A stretch of 51,489 nt of DNA from Candidatus Kurthia equi (GCA_018065935.1 JAGHSJ010000209.1:1-51489); one strand, 5' to 3'; counted from the first letter of the stretch, positions 9,592 through 19,290 are shown. A program made the numbers and translations. The notes: generated by a model from the sequence alone, not told the origin.

Positions 9592-11658
9592 ATGGATACA
9601 AATCAATACTTAGAAGTATTTATTGATGAAAGTAACGAACATCTACAATCATGTAGTGAAAGTTTATTACTTTTAGAGCAAGACCCAACAAACACAGCCA
9701 TAGTTAACGATATTTTTAGAAATGCACATACACTTAAAGGTATGTCTGCAACAATGGGCTTTGAGGACATTGCAGATTTAACACATAAGATGGAAAACGT
9801 TTTAGATGGTATTCGTAACGATAAAATTAAAGTGACACCAGAGATTCTGGATGTGGTTTTTGAATCAGTTGATCATTTAGAGGAAATGGTAGCAGATATT
9901 TCGGGCGGTGGAGACGGCAAAAAAGATGTCTCTCAAACAGTTGAAAAATTAAAACGTATTGAAAATGGTGAGAAAATTAACGCTGAATCAGCTACTCCAG
10001 CAACATCAGTTGAAACTGGCGGAGAAGTAATCGAAGTTATTGCCAACAAATTAGTATTTGATGATTTTGAAAAAACAGTATTAGAACAATCTGCTGAACA
10101 AGGATTTTCAAAATATGAAATTACCGTTTCTCTACGAGAAGATTGCTTGTTAAAAGCAGCACGTGTTTATATGATTTTTGAAATTCTTGAGAAATTAGGC
10201 GAAGTAATCAAATCGACTCCTACAGTCGAACGTCTAGAAGAAGAGCAATTTGATACAGATTTCTCTGTAGCATTCGTAACAAAAGATAGCGCTGAAGATT
10301 TAAAACAAAAATTAATGAAGGTTTCAGAAGTTGAACAAGTTCTAGTACAAGAGATTCATTTAGCAAAACTTAACACATCTGAAGAAACTGAAATGAATGA
10401 TTCGGAAGAAACACCTGTAGTAGCAACAGCAGTTGAATCGCCTAAGCAAGAAGTCGAAGTAGCGAAAACTGCTACTAAGCAACAGACAAAATCAAACGGG
10501 CATAATGCGAGTAAAACAATTCGTGTCAATATTGATCGCTTAGATATTTTAATGAATTTATTCGAAGAGCTAGTAATTGATCGTGGACGTTTGCAATCCA
10601 TTGCAGAAGATTTAAATCATAATGAATTAAATGATACAGTGGAACGTATGACACGTGTATCAGGAGATTTACAAAATATCATTTTAAATATGCGTATGGT
10701 ACCAGTTGAAACCGTATTTAATCGTTTCCCTAAAATGGTACGTCAATTATCGCGTGATCTTAAAAAGAAAATTAATCTAGAAATCATTGGTGCAGAAACA
10801 GAATTAGATCGTACGGTTATCGATGAGATTGGTGATCCACTGGTTCATTTAATTCGTAATGCATTAGACCATGGTGTTGAATCGCCTGAAAAACGTTTAG
10901 CGGCAGGTAAACCTGAAGTAGGTTCAGTAGAATTACGCGCGTATCATAGCGGAAATCATGTCTTTATTGAAATTGAAGATGATGGTGCTGGAATTAACCG
11001 TCAACGTGTGTTAGAAAAAGCAATTTCTAAAGGTGTAGTTACTGAAGAAACTGGAAAATTATTAACAGACAATCAAATCAACGAATTGATTTTAGCGTCA
11101 GGCTTCTCTACTGCAGAGGTTATTTCGGATGTATCAGGTCGTGGTGTTGGATTGGACGTTGTTAAATCAACAATTGAAGCCCTAGGTGGTTCAATCAGTA
11201 TTGAATCTGAGGAGGGCAAAGGGTCATTATTCTCAATTCAATTGCCATTAACACTTTCAATTATTTCAGTTATGCTTGTCGAAATTGAAAAAGAAGTGTA
11301 TGCAATTCCATTGTCATCAATTATCGAAACGTCAATTATTAAAAAATCCGATATTTTAAATGCACATAATCAACAAGTAATTGATTTCCGCGGAAAAGTT
11401 GTTCCTTTAGTCTTCTTAGATGAAACATTCAATGTACCAAGAGAACAGCATGAAACAGATGAATTCTTATCGGTTGTACTTGTTCGTAAAGGTGATAAAA
11501 CAGCTGGTTTAGTAGTGGATTCATTCATTGGACAACAAGAAATCGTACTTAAATCTTTAGGTAATTATTTAACAAATGTATTCGCTATTTCTGGTGCAAC
11601 AATTTTAGGGAATGGGCAAGTTGCATTAATCGTTGATTGTAATGCATTAATTAAATAG
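9592..11658 (+). CDS. cheA: CheA, chemotaxis histidine kinase
   Basis: Sensor kinase of the chemotaxis array, 688 aa, which phosphorylates CheY and CheB. Domains in order: HPt (1-105) with the phospho-site H46 in NAHTLKGMSA; a CheY/CheB-binding P2 region (about 150-260); a dimerisation helix pair (about 310-370); an ATPase with the N-box HLIRNALDHGVESPEKR, EDDGAGI and SGRGVGLDVVKS; and a C-terminal CheW-like domain (about 545-688). An Ala/Thr/Glu-rich linker precedes the dimer domain. The RBS is GGGGGGAG. No key motif is missing. Confidence 0.98.
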   Translation: MDTNQYLEVFIDESNEHLQSCSESLLLLEQDPTNTAIVNDIFRNAHTLKGMSATMGFEDIADLTHKMENVLDGIRNDKIKVTPEILDVVFESVDHLEEMVADISGGGDGKKDVSQTVEKLKRIENGEKINAESATPATSVETGGEVIEVIANKLVFDDFEKTVLEQSAEQGFSKYEITVSLREDCLLKAARVYMIFEILEKLGEVIKSTPTVERLEEEQFDTDFSVAFVTKDSAEDLKQKLMKVSEVEQVLVQEIHLAKLNTSEETEMNDSEETPVVATAVESPKQEVEVAKTATKQQTKSNGHNASKTIRVNIDRLDILMNLFEELVIDRGRLQSIAEDLNHNELNDTVERMTRVSGDLQNIILNMRMVPVETVFNRFPKMVRQLSRDLKKKINLEIIGAETELDRTVIDEIGDPLVHLIRNALDHGVESPEKRLAAGKPEVGSVELRAYHSGNHVFIEIEDDGAGINRQRVLEKAISKGVVTEETGKLLTDNQINELILASGFSTAEVISDVSGRGVGLDVVKSTIEALGGSISIESEEGKGSLFSIQLPLTLSIISVMLVEIEKEVYAIPLSSIIETSIIKKSDILNAHNQQVIDFRGKVVPLVFLDETFNVPREQHETDEFLSVVLVRKGDKTAGLVVDSFIGQQEIVLKSLGNYLTNVFAISGATILGNGQVALIVDCNALIK

Positions 11659-11673
11659 TAAGGGGTGTTAAAT

Positions 11674-12120
11674 ATGACAGAAATGATGGATATGGAAGTA
11701 GAAAAAGTAATCGTCTTTCAATTAGGCGACAAAGAATATGCACTTCCAGTTTCGCAAGTTCAAGGCATCGAAAAAACGGTGCATATTACACGCGTACCGC
11801 GTACAGAATCTTATGTAAAAGGTGTCATCAATTTACGAGGTGTGGTAACACCAATTATTGATTTGCGTGAACGTTTTGAAATTCCTACATCTGTGCAAGG
11901 TGAAGATTCAAGAATTATTATTATTTCGCATGCAGATATGGAAGTAGGACTTATTGTTGATGCAGCAAATGATGTAATGGACTTATTAAAAGATTCAATT
12001 GAACCACAGCCAGAAGTAGTTGGTTCATTAGAGGAAGAATTTATTGCGGGTGTCGCAAAAGTAGAGAAGCGACTACTAATTTTATTGAACCTTGAAAAAG
12101 TATTAAATACTTTAAAGTAA
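11674..12120 (+). CDS. cheW: CheW, chemotaxis coupling protein
   Basis: Adaptor that joins receptors to CheA in the polar array. It is a single CheW domain (KVIVFQLGDKEYALPVSQVQGIEK ... YVKGVINLRGVVTPIIDLRERF). The ORF track opens at GTG 11665. ATG 11674 is chosen because AAGGGG ends nine bases upstream of it and would overlap the GTG otherwise. This gives 148 aa. Situated 15 bp after cheA. Confidence 0.96.
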   Translation: MTEMMDMEVEKVIVFQLGDKEYALPVSQVQGIEKTVHITRVPRTESYVKGVINLRGVVTPIIDLRERFEIPTSVQGEDSRIIIISHADMEVGLIVDAANDVMDLLKDSIEPQPEVVGSLEEEFIAGVAKVEKRLLILLNLEKVLNTLK

Positions 12121-12133
12121 AGAGGTAAAGTTG

Positions 12134-12757
12134 ATGAATGAAATTACTTCGTTCCATTTAGATGTTTTAAAAGAAATAGGCAATATCGGCGCTGCGCATG
12201 CAGCAACTGCATTGTCTTCTTTATTAAATACAAAAATAGACATGAGTGTGCCATCTGTAGAGATGGTGACTTTTGATGAAATGGTTGAGCGTGGTGGGGG
12301 TGCTGAAAAAGTAGTAGCAGGTACCTATCTACAAATTGATGGTGATGCACAAGGTGGAATGTTTTTTATTCTACCCGTTGAACAAGCTAATCACTTTATT
12401 CGTCGCTTAATTCAAGATGAAAATTTTGATCTTCAAAAACCAGAAAATAGTGAACTAGGGATATCGGCTATGCTAGAGCTTGGAAATATCTTGTCGGGTT
12501 CTTATTTATCAGCACTTTCAGATTTTACGTCTTTGAAAATTTATCCAACACCACCTGAGTTAAGTGTAGATATGTTCGGAGCAATAATTAGCTTTGGATT
12601 AATTGAATTATCACAGGTTAGTGACCAGGTAATTGTCATTGACACGACCATATTTGAAGAGTCTATGTCTAGGGAAGAGCAAGTAAATGGACATTTCTTC
12701 TTATTACCGAACCCAGAATCATTTAAAGCCATCTTTAGAGCGTTAGGGGTGGAATAA
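12134..12757 (+). CDS. cheC: CheC, CheY-P phosphatase
   Basis: CheC-family phosphatase of 207 aa that dephosphorylates CheY-P and binds CheD. Both active-site helices are intact: [16 protein letters not shown] (E14/N17) and [16 protein letters not shown] (about E115/N118). The track opens at TTG 12131. ATG 12134 is preferred, seven bases after AGAGGT. It sits directly before cheD, its regulatory partner in Bacillus. Confidence 0.96.
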   Translation: MNEITSFHLDVLKEIGNIGAAHAATALSSLLNTKIDMSVPSVEMVTFDEMVERGGGAEKVVAGTYLQIDGDAQGGMFFILPVEQANHFIRRLIQDENFDLQKPENSELGISAMLELGNILSGSYLSALSDFTSLKIYPTPPELSVDMFGAIISFGLIELSQVSDQVIVIDTTIFEESMSREEQVNGHFFLLPNPESFKAIFRALGVE

Positions 12758-12758
12758 C

Positions 12759-13259
12759 ATGCTTATCGGAAGTCAGACTGTTGTAAAAGTCGGGATTGCA
12801 CAGATGGACATCGTTACCGCGCCATCAACTATACGAACGTCGGGTTTAGGCTCTTGTGTAGGCGTTGTTATTTATGACTCCTCTAAGGGGATAGCTGGAC
12901 TTGTGCATATTATGTTGCCTAGTTCCTCGTTAGCTAAGGCAGGACAAGTAAATATCGCGAAATTCGCAGATACAGGTATTCCAGCGTTGATTGAACTATT
13001 AAAGAAAAAAGGGGCCTCTAGTTATAAGCTAAAGGCTAAAATAGCTGGTGGTGCGCAGATGTTCAAGTTTTCTACATCTCAAGATACGATGCGAATTGGC
13101 CCGAGAAATGTAGAAGCTGTCATCGAACAGTTAAAAAAATATTCCATCCCTATTGTTGCTCAAGATACTGGGGGCAGCAGTGGGCGTACGATTGAATTTA
13201 GTCCAGAAACGGGGCTTTTAAATATTCGTACAGTGAATCAAGGGGTGAAAGATTTATAA
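12759..13259 (+). CDS. cheD: CheD, chemoreceptor glutamine deamidase
   Basis: Deamidase of 166 aa that activates receptors and also binds and stimulates CheC. The catalytic residues appear as T27, C33 ([11 protein letters not shown]) and H50 (AGLVHIMLP), with the same spacing as the known CheD triad. It starts one base after cheC ends, with AGGGGTGG as the RBS inside cheC. Its stop codon overlaps the next ATG. Confidence 0.97.
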   Translation: MLIGSQTVVKVGIAQMDIVTAPSTIRTSGLGSCVGVVIYDSSKGIAGLVHIMLPSSSLAKAGQVNIAKFADTGIPALIELLKKKGASSYKLKAKIAGGAQMFKFSTSQDTMRIGPRNVEAVIEQLKKYSIPIVAQDTGGSSGRTIEFSPETGLLNIRTVNQGVKDL

Positions 13260-13606
13260 TGTTTGGATCACTTTACTATAATTTTTGGCTTGCTTTAGCA
13301 GGCTTTACCATTTATTTCTTCGCACGTTTTCAAACAAATCAAGCACCTATAAGCGTGATTTTATTTGGTTTGATGTGGGCTACTATCGCTTTTGTAGTTG
13401 CTTTCATACTTCGTGGCATAATTGGGTATATCCTGTATACACCTGAGCCTGAAGTTGTTGAAGATGAACTTTTAGAAGATGGAACTGGTCGACAACCTGA
13501 ACAACAAATTGATACAGTAGTAGATGAGTCAAAAAGACCATCACAAGAGCAATCAGAAGAAATTGCACAGGTTGTACAAACAATGCTCCAACAAGATAAT
13601 AAATAA
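13259..13606 (+). CDS. Small membrane protein of unknown function at the end of the fla/che operon
   Basis: Protein of 115 aa not recognised. It has two hydrophobic segments (about residues 5-22, FWLALAGFTIYFFARF, and 31-58, VILFGLMWATIAFVVAFILRG). An acidic, Gln-rich cytoplasmic-type tail follows (EPEVVEDELLEDGTG ... EIAQVVQTMLQQDNK). Its ATG overlaps the cheD stop, so it is very likely translated with cheD. It has no counterpart at this place in the B. subtilis operon as remembered. A role in motility is inferred from position only. Confidence 0.7.
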   Translation: MFGSLYYNFWLALAGFTIYFFARFQTNQAPISVILFGLMWATIAFVVAFILRGIIGYILYTPEPEVVEDELLEDGTGRQPEQQIDTVVDESKRPSQEQSEEIAQVVQTMLQQDNK

Positions 13607-13624
13607 TGAGTAAAGATTAAAGAA

Positions 13625-13653
13625 GGAACTGGTAAAACAGTTCCCTTTTTTTT
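13625..13653 (+). terminator. Intrinsic terminator ending the fla/che operon before sigD
   Basis: A 7-bp stem GGAACTG / CAGTTCC with a GTAAAA loop is followed by a run of eight T. It lies 18 bp after the small membrane ORF. Confidence 0.9.
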
Positions 13654-13661
13654 ATTGAATT

Positions 13662-13670
13662 TGTTATAAT
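13662..13670 (+). promoter_or_regulatory. Extended -10 promoter of sigD
   Basis: TGTTATAAT is a perfect extended -10 (TGnTATAAT), 40 bp before the sigD start and nine bases after the terminator T-run. No good -35 is seen; that position falls in the terminator. Confidence 0.7.
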
Positions 13671-13709
13671 ACGAGTTAAGGAATGAAAGAGGAAATGGGG
13701 GATTAGCAG

Positions 13710-14483
13710 ATGCAATCGTCTTCACCAGAAGAATTAAGGCTTTGGCAGGATTGGTCAGCACATAAAGATCCTCGTGCAGGTGATTTACTGATGAAAAAGT
13801 ATAAGTCGCTTGTGTCTTATCATGTACAACGAATCAGTACAGGACTTCCAAAAAATGTATCAAGAGATGAACTAATGAGTTTAGGTATGATGGGGCTATT
13901 TGATGCATTAAATAAATTCGATATTACGAGGGAATTAAAATTCGACACTTATGCTTCTTTCCGAGTTCGTGGTGCTATCATTGATGGATTGCGCAAAGAG
14001 GACTGGTTACCACGTTCTGCACGAGAAAAGACGAAAAAATTAGAAGCTAAAATTGAGGCGATGGAGCAGCGTTTACAGCGTCATGTAACGCCTGAAGAAG
14101 TCGCAGAAGAATTGAATGTTTCGATTGATGAAGTATATCAAACGATGCAAGAATATTTAGTTTCTAATGTTTTATCAATTGATGAACAACTTCAGGATTT
14201 TGATGAAGTGGATAGCAAGAGCTTTGTCATTCGTGATGAGGTGACGAAAACACCAGAGCAGGTTGCTATTCAAGCGGAACTTTTAGGAGATTTAGCTGAA
14301 AGTATAAAAAAACTCAATGAAAAAGAGCAACTCGTACTAAGTATGTTTTATACGGAAGAGTTAACATTAACCGAAATTGGCGAGACTTTGAGTTTATCCA
14401 CATCACGCATCTCTCAAATTCATTCAAAGGCACTTTTTAAATTGAAAAATTTGTTAGTAGATGAAATGCAAAATTCCAACTGA
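13710..14483 (+). CDS. sigD: Sigma-D / FliA-type motility sigma factor
   Basis: RNA polymerase sigma-28 factor of 257 aa that directs late flagellar, chemotaxis and autolysin genes. Region 2 is visible (ELMSLGMMGLFDALNKFD, KFDTYASFRVRGAIIDGLRK). Region 3 follows (RLQRHVTPEEVAEELNVS). Region 4 is at the C-terminus (LNEKEQLVLSMFYTEELTLTEIGETLSLSTSRISQIHSKAL). Unlike the usual picture of sigD deep in the fla/che operon, a terminator and a fresh promoter sit just upstream. A GGGGGA site precedes the ATG. Confidence 0.97.
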   Translation: MQSSSPEELRLWQDWSAHKDPRAGDLLMKKYKSLVSYHVQRISTGLPKNVSRDELMSLGMMGLFDALNKFDITRELKFDTYASFRVRGAIIDGLRKEDWLPRSAREKTKKLEAKIEAMEQRLQRHVTPEEVAEELNVSIDEVYQTMQEYLVSNVLSIDEQLQDFDEVDSKSFVIRDEVTKTPEQVAIQAELLGDLAESIKKLNEKEQLVLSMFYTEELTLTEIGETLSLSTSRISQIHSKALFKLKNLLVDEMQNSN

Positions 14484-14526
14484 TGCATGCATTTAGGTCA
14501 TAAAGTTCGAGGAGGCTGATGGGGCT

Positions 14527-14838
14527 ATGAGTTTAAAAGCGGTAGAACTTCAAATTGCGATTCCTAAAACATTTGATGCAGGAAAGATGCAAGAGCAGAT
14601 AACACAACAAATTCATGCAAGTCAAGAGCAAGCAAATGATGCCTTGAAACAACAACTTGAAAAGAACCATACATTACTTTTAGAATCTTCTGAAGTGAAA
14701 AATCTAAGACAAGATGAGCCTAAAGAACAAACGGATGATGAACACTCAGAGCATCATAAAATGCAAGGAAAAGAACAAGATCAGAAGAAGCAAGCAAAAC
14801 ATCCATTCAAAGGGAATTTGTTTGATTTCAGCGGATAG
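14527..14838 (+). CDS. Small charged hypothetical protein between sigD and swrB
   Basis: Protein of 103 aa without a domain I can name. The N-terminal half is Gln-rich and probably helical (AGKMQEQITQQIHASQEQANDAL). The C-terminal half is highly charged and ends in HPFKGNLFDFSG. I believe short charged proteins with a similar GxxxDFSG-like end occur at this locus in other Bacillales, but cannot check. An AGGAGG site upstream of the ATG supports translation. It is co-directional with sigD and swrB. Confidence 0.65.
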   Translation: MSLKAVELQIAIPKTFDAGKMQEQITQQIHASQEQANDALKQQLEKNHTLLLESSEVKNLRQDEPKEQTDDEHSEHHKMQGKEQDQKKQAKHPFKGNLFDFSG

Positions 14839-14849
14839 GAGATTGTGCA

Positions 14850-15461
14850 ATGGGAATAATAGTGGCCTTGTTATTCATATTAGTACTGCTATGCTTTTAT
14901 TTTATTGCACTTTTAAATATGAAGGTTAATCGCTTTCAGAAAAATGAACGTAAACAAGAGTTACTGATTGAAGAAATGGAAGCTTCCATTTCTTCTTTTC
15001 TTACGGAAATTGAAGATGAGAATAGTCGATTAATTGATTCATTGAAAAAAAGTGGCACTGCTTTGAATACGCAAACTCAACAAGTAGTGAGCGAAACCAA
15101 GCAAAAACAAATGCATACAACAATTGAAAAACAAATCAATCAACAAGAACAAATCAATGATACCGAGCAAATTGTGAAAGAGAGCATTAATCAATATGCG
15201 AATAAAGACATTGATGTAGCAGATAAACCAAGTAAACAAAGTTTTAATGCACCGAGAACATATGTTAAAAATGCGTATGTTTCACAAACGAAAGAAAAAC
15301 CTAAGTCTATTGTTGAAGAGCCACCAAGGGTTCAATCAATTGAGGAAAGGGTAAAAGAAATGTATATACGTGGTATGACTGCGGATGAAATTGCCAAGCA
15401 ATTAAATCGCGGAAAGACAGAGATTGTATTAATGTTGAAGTTTCAAAATAAAACAGTTTAA
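14850..15461 (+). CDS. swrB: SwrB-like membrane protein (YlxL family)
   Basis: Protein of 203 aa matching the SwrB/YlxL position between sigD and rpsB. In B. subtilis SwrB promotes flagellar type III export activation. An N-terminal membrane helix (about residues 2-22, GIIVALLFILVLLCFYFIALL) precedes a coiled-coil, Gln-rich middle. A C-terminal HTH-like segment follows (IEERVKEMYIRGMTADEIAKQL, then GKTEIVLMLKF). The middle is poorly conserved, so identity rests on topology, the C-terminal motif and position. Confidence 0.75.
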   Translation: MGIIVALLFILVLLCFYFIALLNMKVNRFQKNERKQELLIEEMEASISSFLTEIEDENSRLIDSLKKSGTALNTQTQQVVSETKQKQMHTTIEKQINQQEQINDTEQIVKESINQYANKDIDVADKPSKQSFNAPRTYVKNAYVSQTKEKPKSIVEEPPRVQSIEERVKEMYIRGMTADEIAKQLNRGKTEIVLMLKFQNKTV

Positions 15462-15467
15462 AACAGC

Positions 15468-15496
15468 TTGTAAGCTTATATAAAGTATGATACTAT
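15468..15496 (+). promoter_or_regulatory. rpsB promoter (sigma-A)
   Basis: TTGTAA and TACTAT are separated by exactly 17 bp, with an extended -10 TG (TGaTACTAT). Transcription would start near 15503, giving a leader of about 120 nt. Confidence 0.85.
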
Positions 15497-15502
15497 TACA
15501 AA

Positions 15503-15623
15503 TGGTGTTATAAATACACACGTATTCTGATGCAAGGAGCGGTGCTCTTTCAATGAGAGAGTCCTCATGCAGTTGATGGATGCGGAGGAAACAAATAAAA
15601 AAAACCTTTGGGAGGCAATACAA
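15503..15623 (+). ncRNA. Candidate rpsB 5' leader, possible S2 autoregulatory RNA
   Basis: The leader folds into a long hairpin: TGCAAGGA (15531-15538) pairs with TCCT and TGCA (15562-15571, two-base bulge). An inner stem CTCT/AGAG closes a TTCAATG loop. A Shine-Dalgarno-like GGAGG follows, then the real GGGAGG site of rpsB. Autoregulation by S2 is inferred. Confidence 0.45.
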
Positions 15624-16346
15624 ATGTCAGTAATTTCTATGAAACAATTATTAGAGGCTGGTGTACACTTCGGTCACCAAACTCGCCGTTGGAATCCAAA
15701 AATGAAAAAATTCATCTTTGTTGAACGTAACGGAATTTACATCATCGACTTACAAAAAACAGTTAAAAAATTAGAGGAAGCTTACGACTTCATGCGCCAA
15801 GTAGGAGCAGACGGTGGTAAAGTTCTTTTCGTTGGTACTAAAAAACAAGCTCAAGAAGCTATTAAAGACGAAGCTGAACGTTCAGGTAACTACTACATCA
15901 ACCAACGTTGGTTAGGTGGTACTTTAACAAACTTCGGTACAATTCAAAAACGTGTATCACGTATGAAACAAATCGAAAAAATGGAAGAAGACGGTACTTT
16001 CGACGTACTTCCTAAAAAAGAAGTAGTTCAACTTAAAAAACAACACGAACGTCTTGTTAAATTCTTAGGCGGTATCCGTGATATGAAAGCTATCCCTGAT
16101 GTAATGTTCATTGTAGATCCTCGCAAAGAACGTATCGCTGTAGCTGAAGCTCACAAATTAAACATTCCATTAGTAGCAATGGTTGATACTAACTGCGATC
16201 CAGACGAAATCGATTACGTTATTCCTTCAAACGATGACGCTATCCGCGCTGTTAAATTAATCACTTCTAAAATGGCTGATGCTTTAATGGAGTCAAAACA
16301 AGGTGAAGAAGAAGCTCAAGAAGAATCTGCAAAAGCTGCTGAATAA
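15624..16346 (+). CDS. rpsB: 30S ribosomal protein S2
   Basis: Small-subunit protein S2 (240 aa). The opening [22 protein letters not shown] and the motifs [12 protein letters not shown] and FIVDPRKE are typical. The track ORF begins at 15567, but ATG 15624 follows a GGGAGG site by 7-8 bp and gives the standard N-terminus. Codon use is strongly biased (AAC, TTC, GAC, CGT), as expected for a very highly expressed gene. The acidic Ala/Glu C-terminal tail is common in S2. Confidence 0.98.
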   Translation: MSVISMKQLLEAGVHFGHQTRRWNPKMKKFIFVERNGIYIIDLQKTVKKLEEAYDFMRQVGADGGKVLFVGTKKQAQEAIKDEAERSGNYYINQRWLGGTLTNFGTIQKRVSRMKQIEKMEEDGTFDVLPKKEVVQLKKQHERLVKFLGGIRDMKAIPDVMFIVDPRKERIAVAEAHKLNIPLVAMVDTNCDPDEIDYVIPSNDDAIRAVKLITSKMADALMESKQGEEEAQEESAKAAE

Positions 16347-16367
16347 TTTCTGAGTATGTTTAAATTA

Positions 16368-16404
16368 GGTGATAAGCGGCTAAACCCTCTTATCGCCTTT
16401 TTTT
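16368..16404 (+). terminator. Terminator or attenuator between rpsB and tsf
   Basis: A 9-bp stem GGTGATAAG / CTTATCGCC (one G-U pair) is followed by seven T. It probably lowers, rather than blocks, read-through into tsf. Confidence 0.85.
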
Positions 16405-16452
16405 GAGAAAATTAAATAATTAAATTTATCTATTTATTAGGAGGAAACAATC

Positions 16453-17337
16453 ATGGCAATCACTGCTCAAATGGTTAAAGAATTACGCGAAAAAACTGGT
16501 GCTGGAATGATGGATTGTAAAAAAGCTCTAGTTCAAACTGATGGTAACATCGATGCTGCAATCGACTTCTTACGTGAAAAAGGTCTTGCTGCTGCAGGTA
16601 AAAAAGCTGACCGTGTAGCTGCTGAAGGTACTACTTTCATCGCTCAAAAAGGTAACACAGCTATCTTATTAGAAGTTAATGCTGAAACTGACTTCGTTGC
16701 TAAAAACGAAGGATTCCAAGTATTAGTTAAAGAATTAGCTGATCACTTATTAGAAGTTCAACCTGCTGATGCAGAAGCTGCTTTAGAAACTACTATGTCA
16801 AATGGTGCTAAAGTTTCTGATCACATTTCTACAGCAATCGCTACGATTGGTGAAAAATTAAGCTTACGTCGTTTTGTAATCCAAACTAAAACTGATGCTG
16901 ATTCTTTCGGCGCTTACCTACACATGGGTGGACGCATTGGTGTTCTTACACTAGTTGAAGGAACAACTGATGAAACAGTAGCTAAAGATGTTGCTATGCA
17001 CATTGCAGCTTTAAATCCTAAATATATCTCTCATGATCAAGTTTCTTCTGAAGAAATCGAACATGAGCGTAAAGTATTAACTGAACAAGCTCTTAACGAA
17101 GGCAAACCAGAAAACATCGTTGCTAAAATGGTTGAAGGTCGTCTTAACAAGTACTTTAAAGAAATCTGTGTACTTGACCAACCATTCGTTAAAAACCCAG
17201 ATCAAACTGTTGGAGCATTCGTTAAAGCTTCAGGCGGTACACTAGCTTCTATGGTTCGTTTTGAAGTTGGCGAAGGTATCGAAAAACGTGAAGATAACTT
17301 TGCAGAAGAAGTTATGAACCAAGTTAAAGGTAACTAA
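16453..17337 (+). CDS. tsf: Elongation factor Ts
   Basis: Guanine nucleotide exchange factor for EF-Tu, 294 aa. The N-terminal UBA-like domain ([24 protein letters not shown]) and the [13 protein letters not shown] motif identify it. The AGGAGG site is strong, and codon use is as biased as in rpsB. It sits between two terminator-like hairpins in the usual rpsB-tsf-pyrH-frr order. Confidence 0.98.
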   Translation: MAITAQMVKELREKTGAGMMDCKKALVQTDGNIDAAIDFLREKGLAAAGKKADRVAAEGTTFIAQKGNTAILLEVNAETDFVAKNEGFQVLVKELADHLLEVQPADAEAALETTMSNGAKVSDHISTAIATIGEKLSLRRFVIQTKTDADSFGAYLHMGGRIGVLTLVEGTTDETVAKDVAMHIAALNPKYISHDQVSSEEIEHERKVLTEQALNEGKPENIVAKMVEGRLNKYFKEICVLDQPFVKNPDQTVGAFVKASGGTLASMVRFEVGEGIEKREDNFAEEVMNQVKGN

Positions 17338-17359
17338 TTTTTTCGCACATACAATATGA

Positions 17360-18145
<786 letters not shown>

Positions 18146-18167
18146 CATCCTTTTAGGGGGAATTGAA

Positions 18168-18725
18168 ATGTCTAAACCAGTAGTAGATTTAGCTTCAGAA
18201 AAAATGACTAAAACGATCTCTGTATTTTCACGTACACTTGCAAACATTCGTGCAGGACGTGCAAACGCTTCTTTATTAGATCGTATTAATGTTGAATATT
18301 ATGGTGCACCAACACCATTAACTCAAATGGCTGGTATTAGCGTACCAGAAGCTCGTCTTTTAGTAATCGCACCTTATGATAAAACAATCTTAGGTGATAT
18401 TGAAAAAGCTATCATGAAATCAGATATCGGTATTACGCCAACAAATGATGGTTCTGTTATTCGTTTAACAATTCCAGCATTAACAGAGGAACGCCGTAAA
18501 GAACTTGTGAAATTAGTTAAAAAAGAAGCTGAAGAAGCTAAAGTTGGTATTCGTAATGTTCGTCGTGATGCAAATGATGAATTCAAAAAGCTTGAAAAAG
18601 CTGGCGAAATCACAGTTGATGACTTACGTGGCTACGAAGAAGACGTTCAAAAACTAACTGACAGTAGTATCACTAAAATCGATCAATTAGCTGCAGAAAA
18701 AGAAAAAGAAGTTCTTGACGTTTAA
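18168..18725 (+). CDS. frr: Ribosome recycling factor
   Basis: RRF (185 aa) splits post-termination ribosomes together with EF-G. Family motifs are [36 protein letters not shown] and [14 protein letters not shown]. The start follows AGGGGG by seven bases. It closes the rpsB-tsf-pyrH-frr group and is followed by a terminator. Confidence 0.98.
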   Translation: MSKPVVDLASEKMTKTISVFSRTLANIRAGRANASLLDRINVEYYGAPTPLTQMAGISVPEARLLVIAPYDKTILGDIEKAIMKSDIGITPTNDGSVIRLTIPALTEERRKELVKLVKKEAEEAKVGIRNVRRDANDEFKKLEKAGEITVDDLRGYEEDVQKLTDSSITKIDQLAAEKEKEVLDV

Positions 18726-18749
18726 TCGTTAGAACCTTGTGCTAGATGG

Positions 18750-18784
18750 TGGCGTCCTATATTTAAAAAGGGCGTCATTTTTTT
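18750..18784 (+). terminator. Terminator after frr
   Basis: A 9-bp stem TGGCGTCCT / AGGGCGTCA with two G-U pairs and an ATATTTAAAA loop is followed by seven T. Confidence 0.85.
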
Positions 18785-18930
18785 ATGATACAAGTATGAA
18801 CACATGTATAACTTAGTTAATAGGAAGCTGTGGTTACAATTGAGTGGGCAAGTTGAAAGATACGTAAGAGTGAAGGAGGCTAAGTTTGGAACGCGACGTC
18901 GTGTGGGTTGCAGGGCGTACCGTTTTGAGC

Positions 18931-19154
18931 AGGCGTTCGTTCTTTTCGATGGTGTCTAGAAAAAAACGCCTACAAGCTATGTGACACTTCGGTATCTCTG
19001 GAAAAAGTGAGGGGCATTTACTTTTTCTTCGATCCCTGCAGTGCACTCGCTTGCGGGAGAGGCGTTCGTTCTTTTCGATGGTGTCTAGAAAAAAATGCCT
19101 ACAAGCTATGTGACACTTCGGTATCTCTGGAAAAAGTGATAGGGCATTTACTTT
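18931..19154. repeat. Tandem ~95-bp imperfect repeat in the frr-uppS gap
   Basis: Two nearly identical copies lie at 18931-19024 and 19060-19154, about 130 bp apart. They differ by one substitution (AACGCC/AATGCC) and a short difference (GTGAGGGG/GTGATAGGG). Each copy can fold: AAATGCC pairs with GGCATTT, enclosing CACTT/AAGTG. Between the copies is a 35-bp GC-richer segment. A minus-strand ORF crosses both copies and repeats the same peptide, which looks like a by-product of the DNA repeat. The rest of the 18785-19290 gap shows no gene. Confidence 0.9.
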
Positions 19155-19236
19155 CAACTCGGTGCTTGCAGTCTGCGTGAGTGTGAACGAGCGGTTTTGA
19201 CTTTTCTATTAAATAGAGGAAATGTGTTGATATTTT

Positions 19237-19245
19237 TGTTATGAT
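19237..19245 (+). promoter_or_regulatory. Probable extended -10 promoter of the uppS operon
   Basis: TGTTATGAT fits an extended -10, 46 bp before the uppS ATG. No convincing -35 is visible. It would restart transcription after the frr terminator and the repeat. Confidence 0.5.
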
Positions 19246-19290
19246 ATATGGAGTGTACGTTCCGATTTGTAAGCTAGTGGAGGATTCTAA

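Noticed and set aside
18834-19157. Minus-strand ORF of 107 aa in the frr-uppS gap
   Set aside because: It owes its length to the tandem DNA repeat, is antisense to all neighbours and has odd Cys/Arg/His-rich composition. Treated as a repeat, not a gene.
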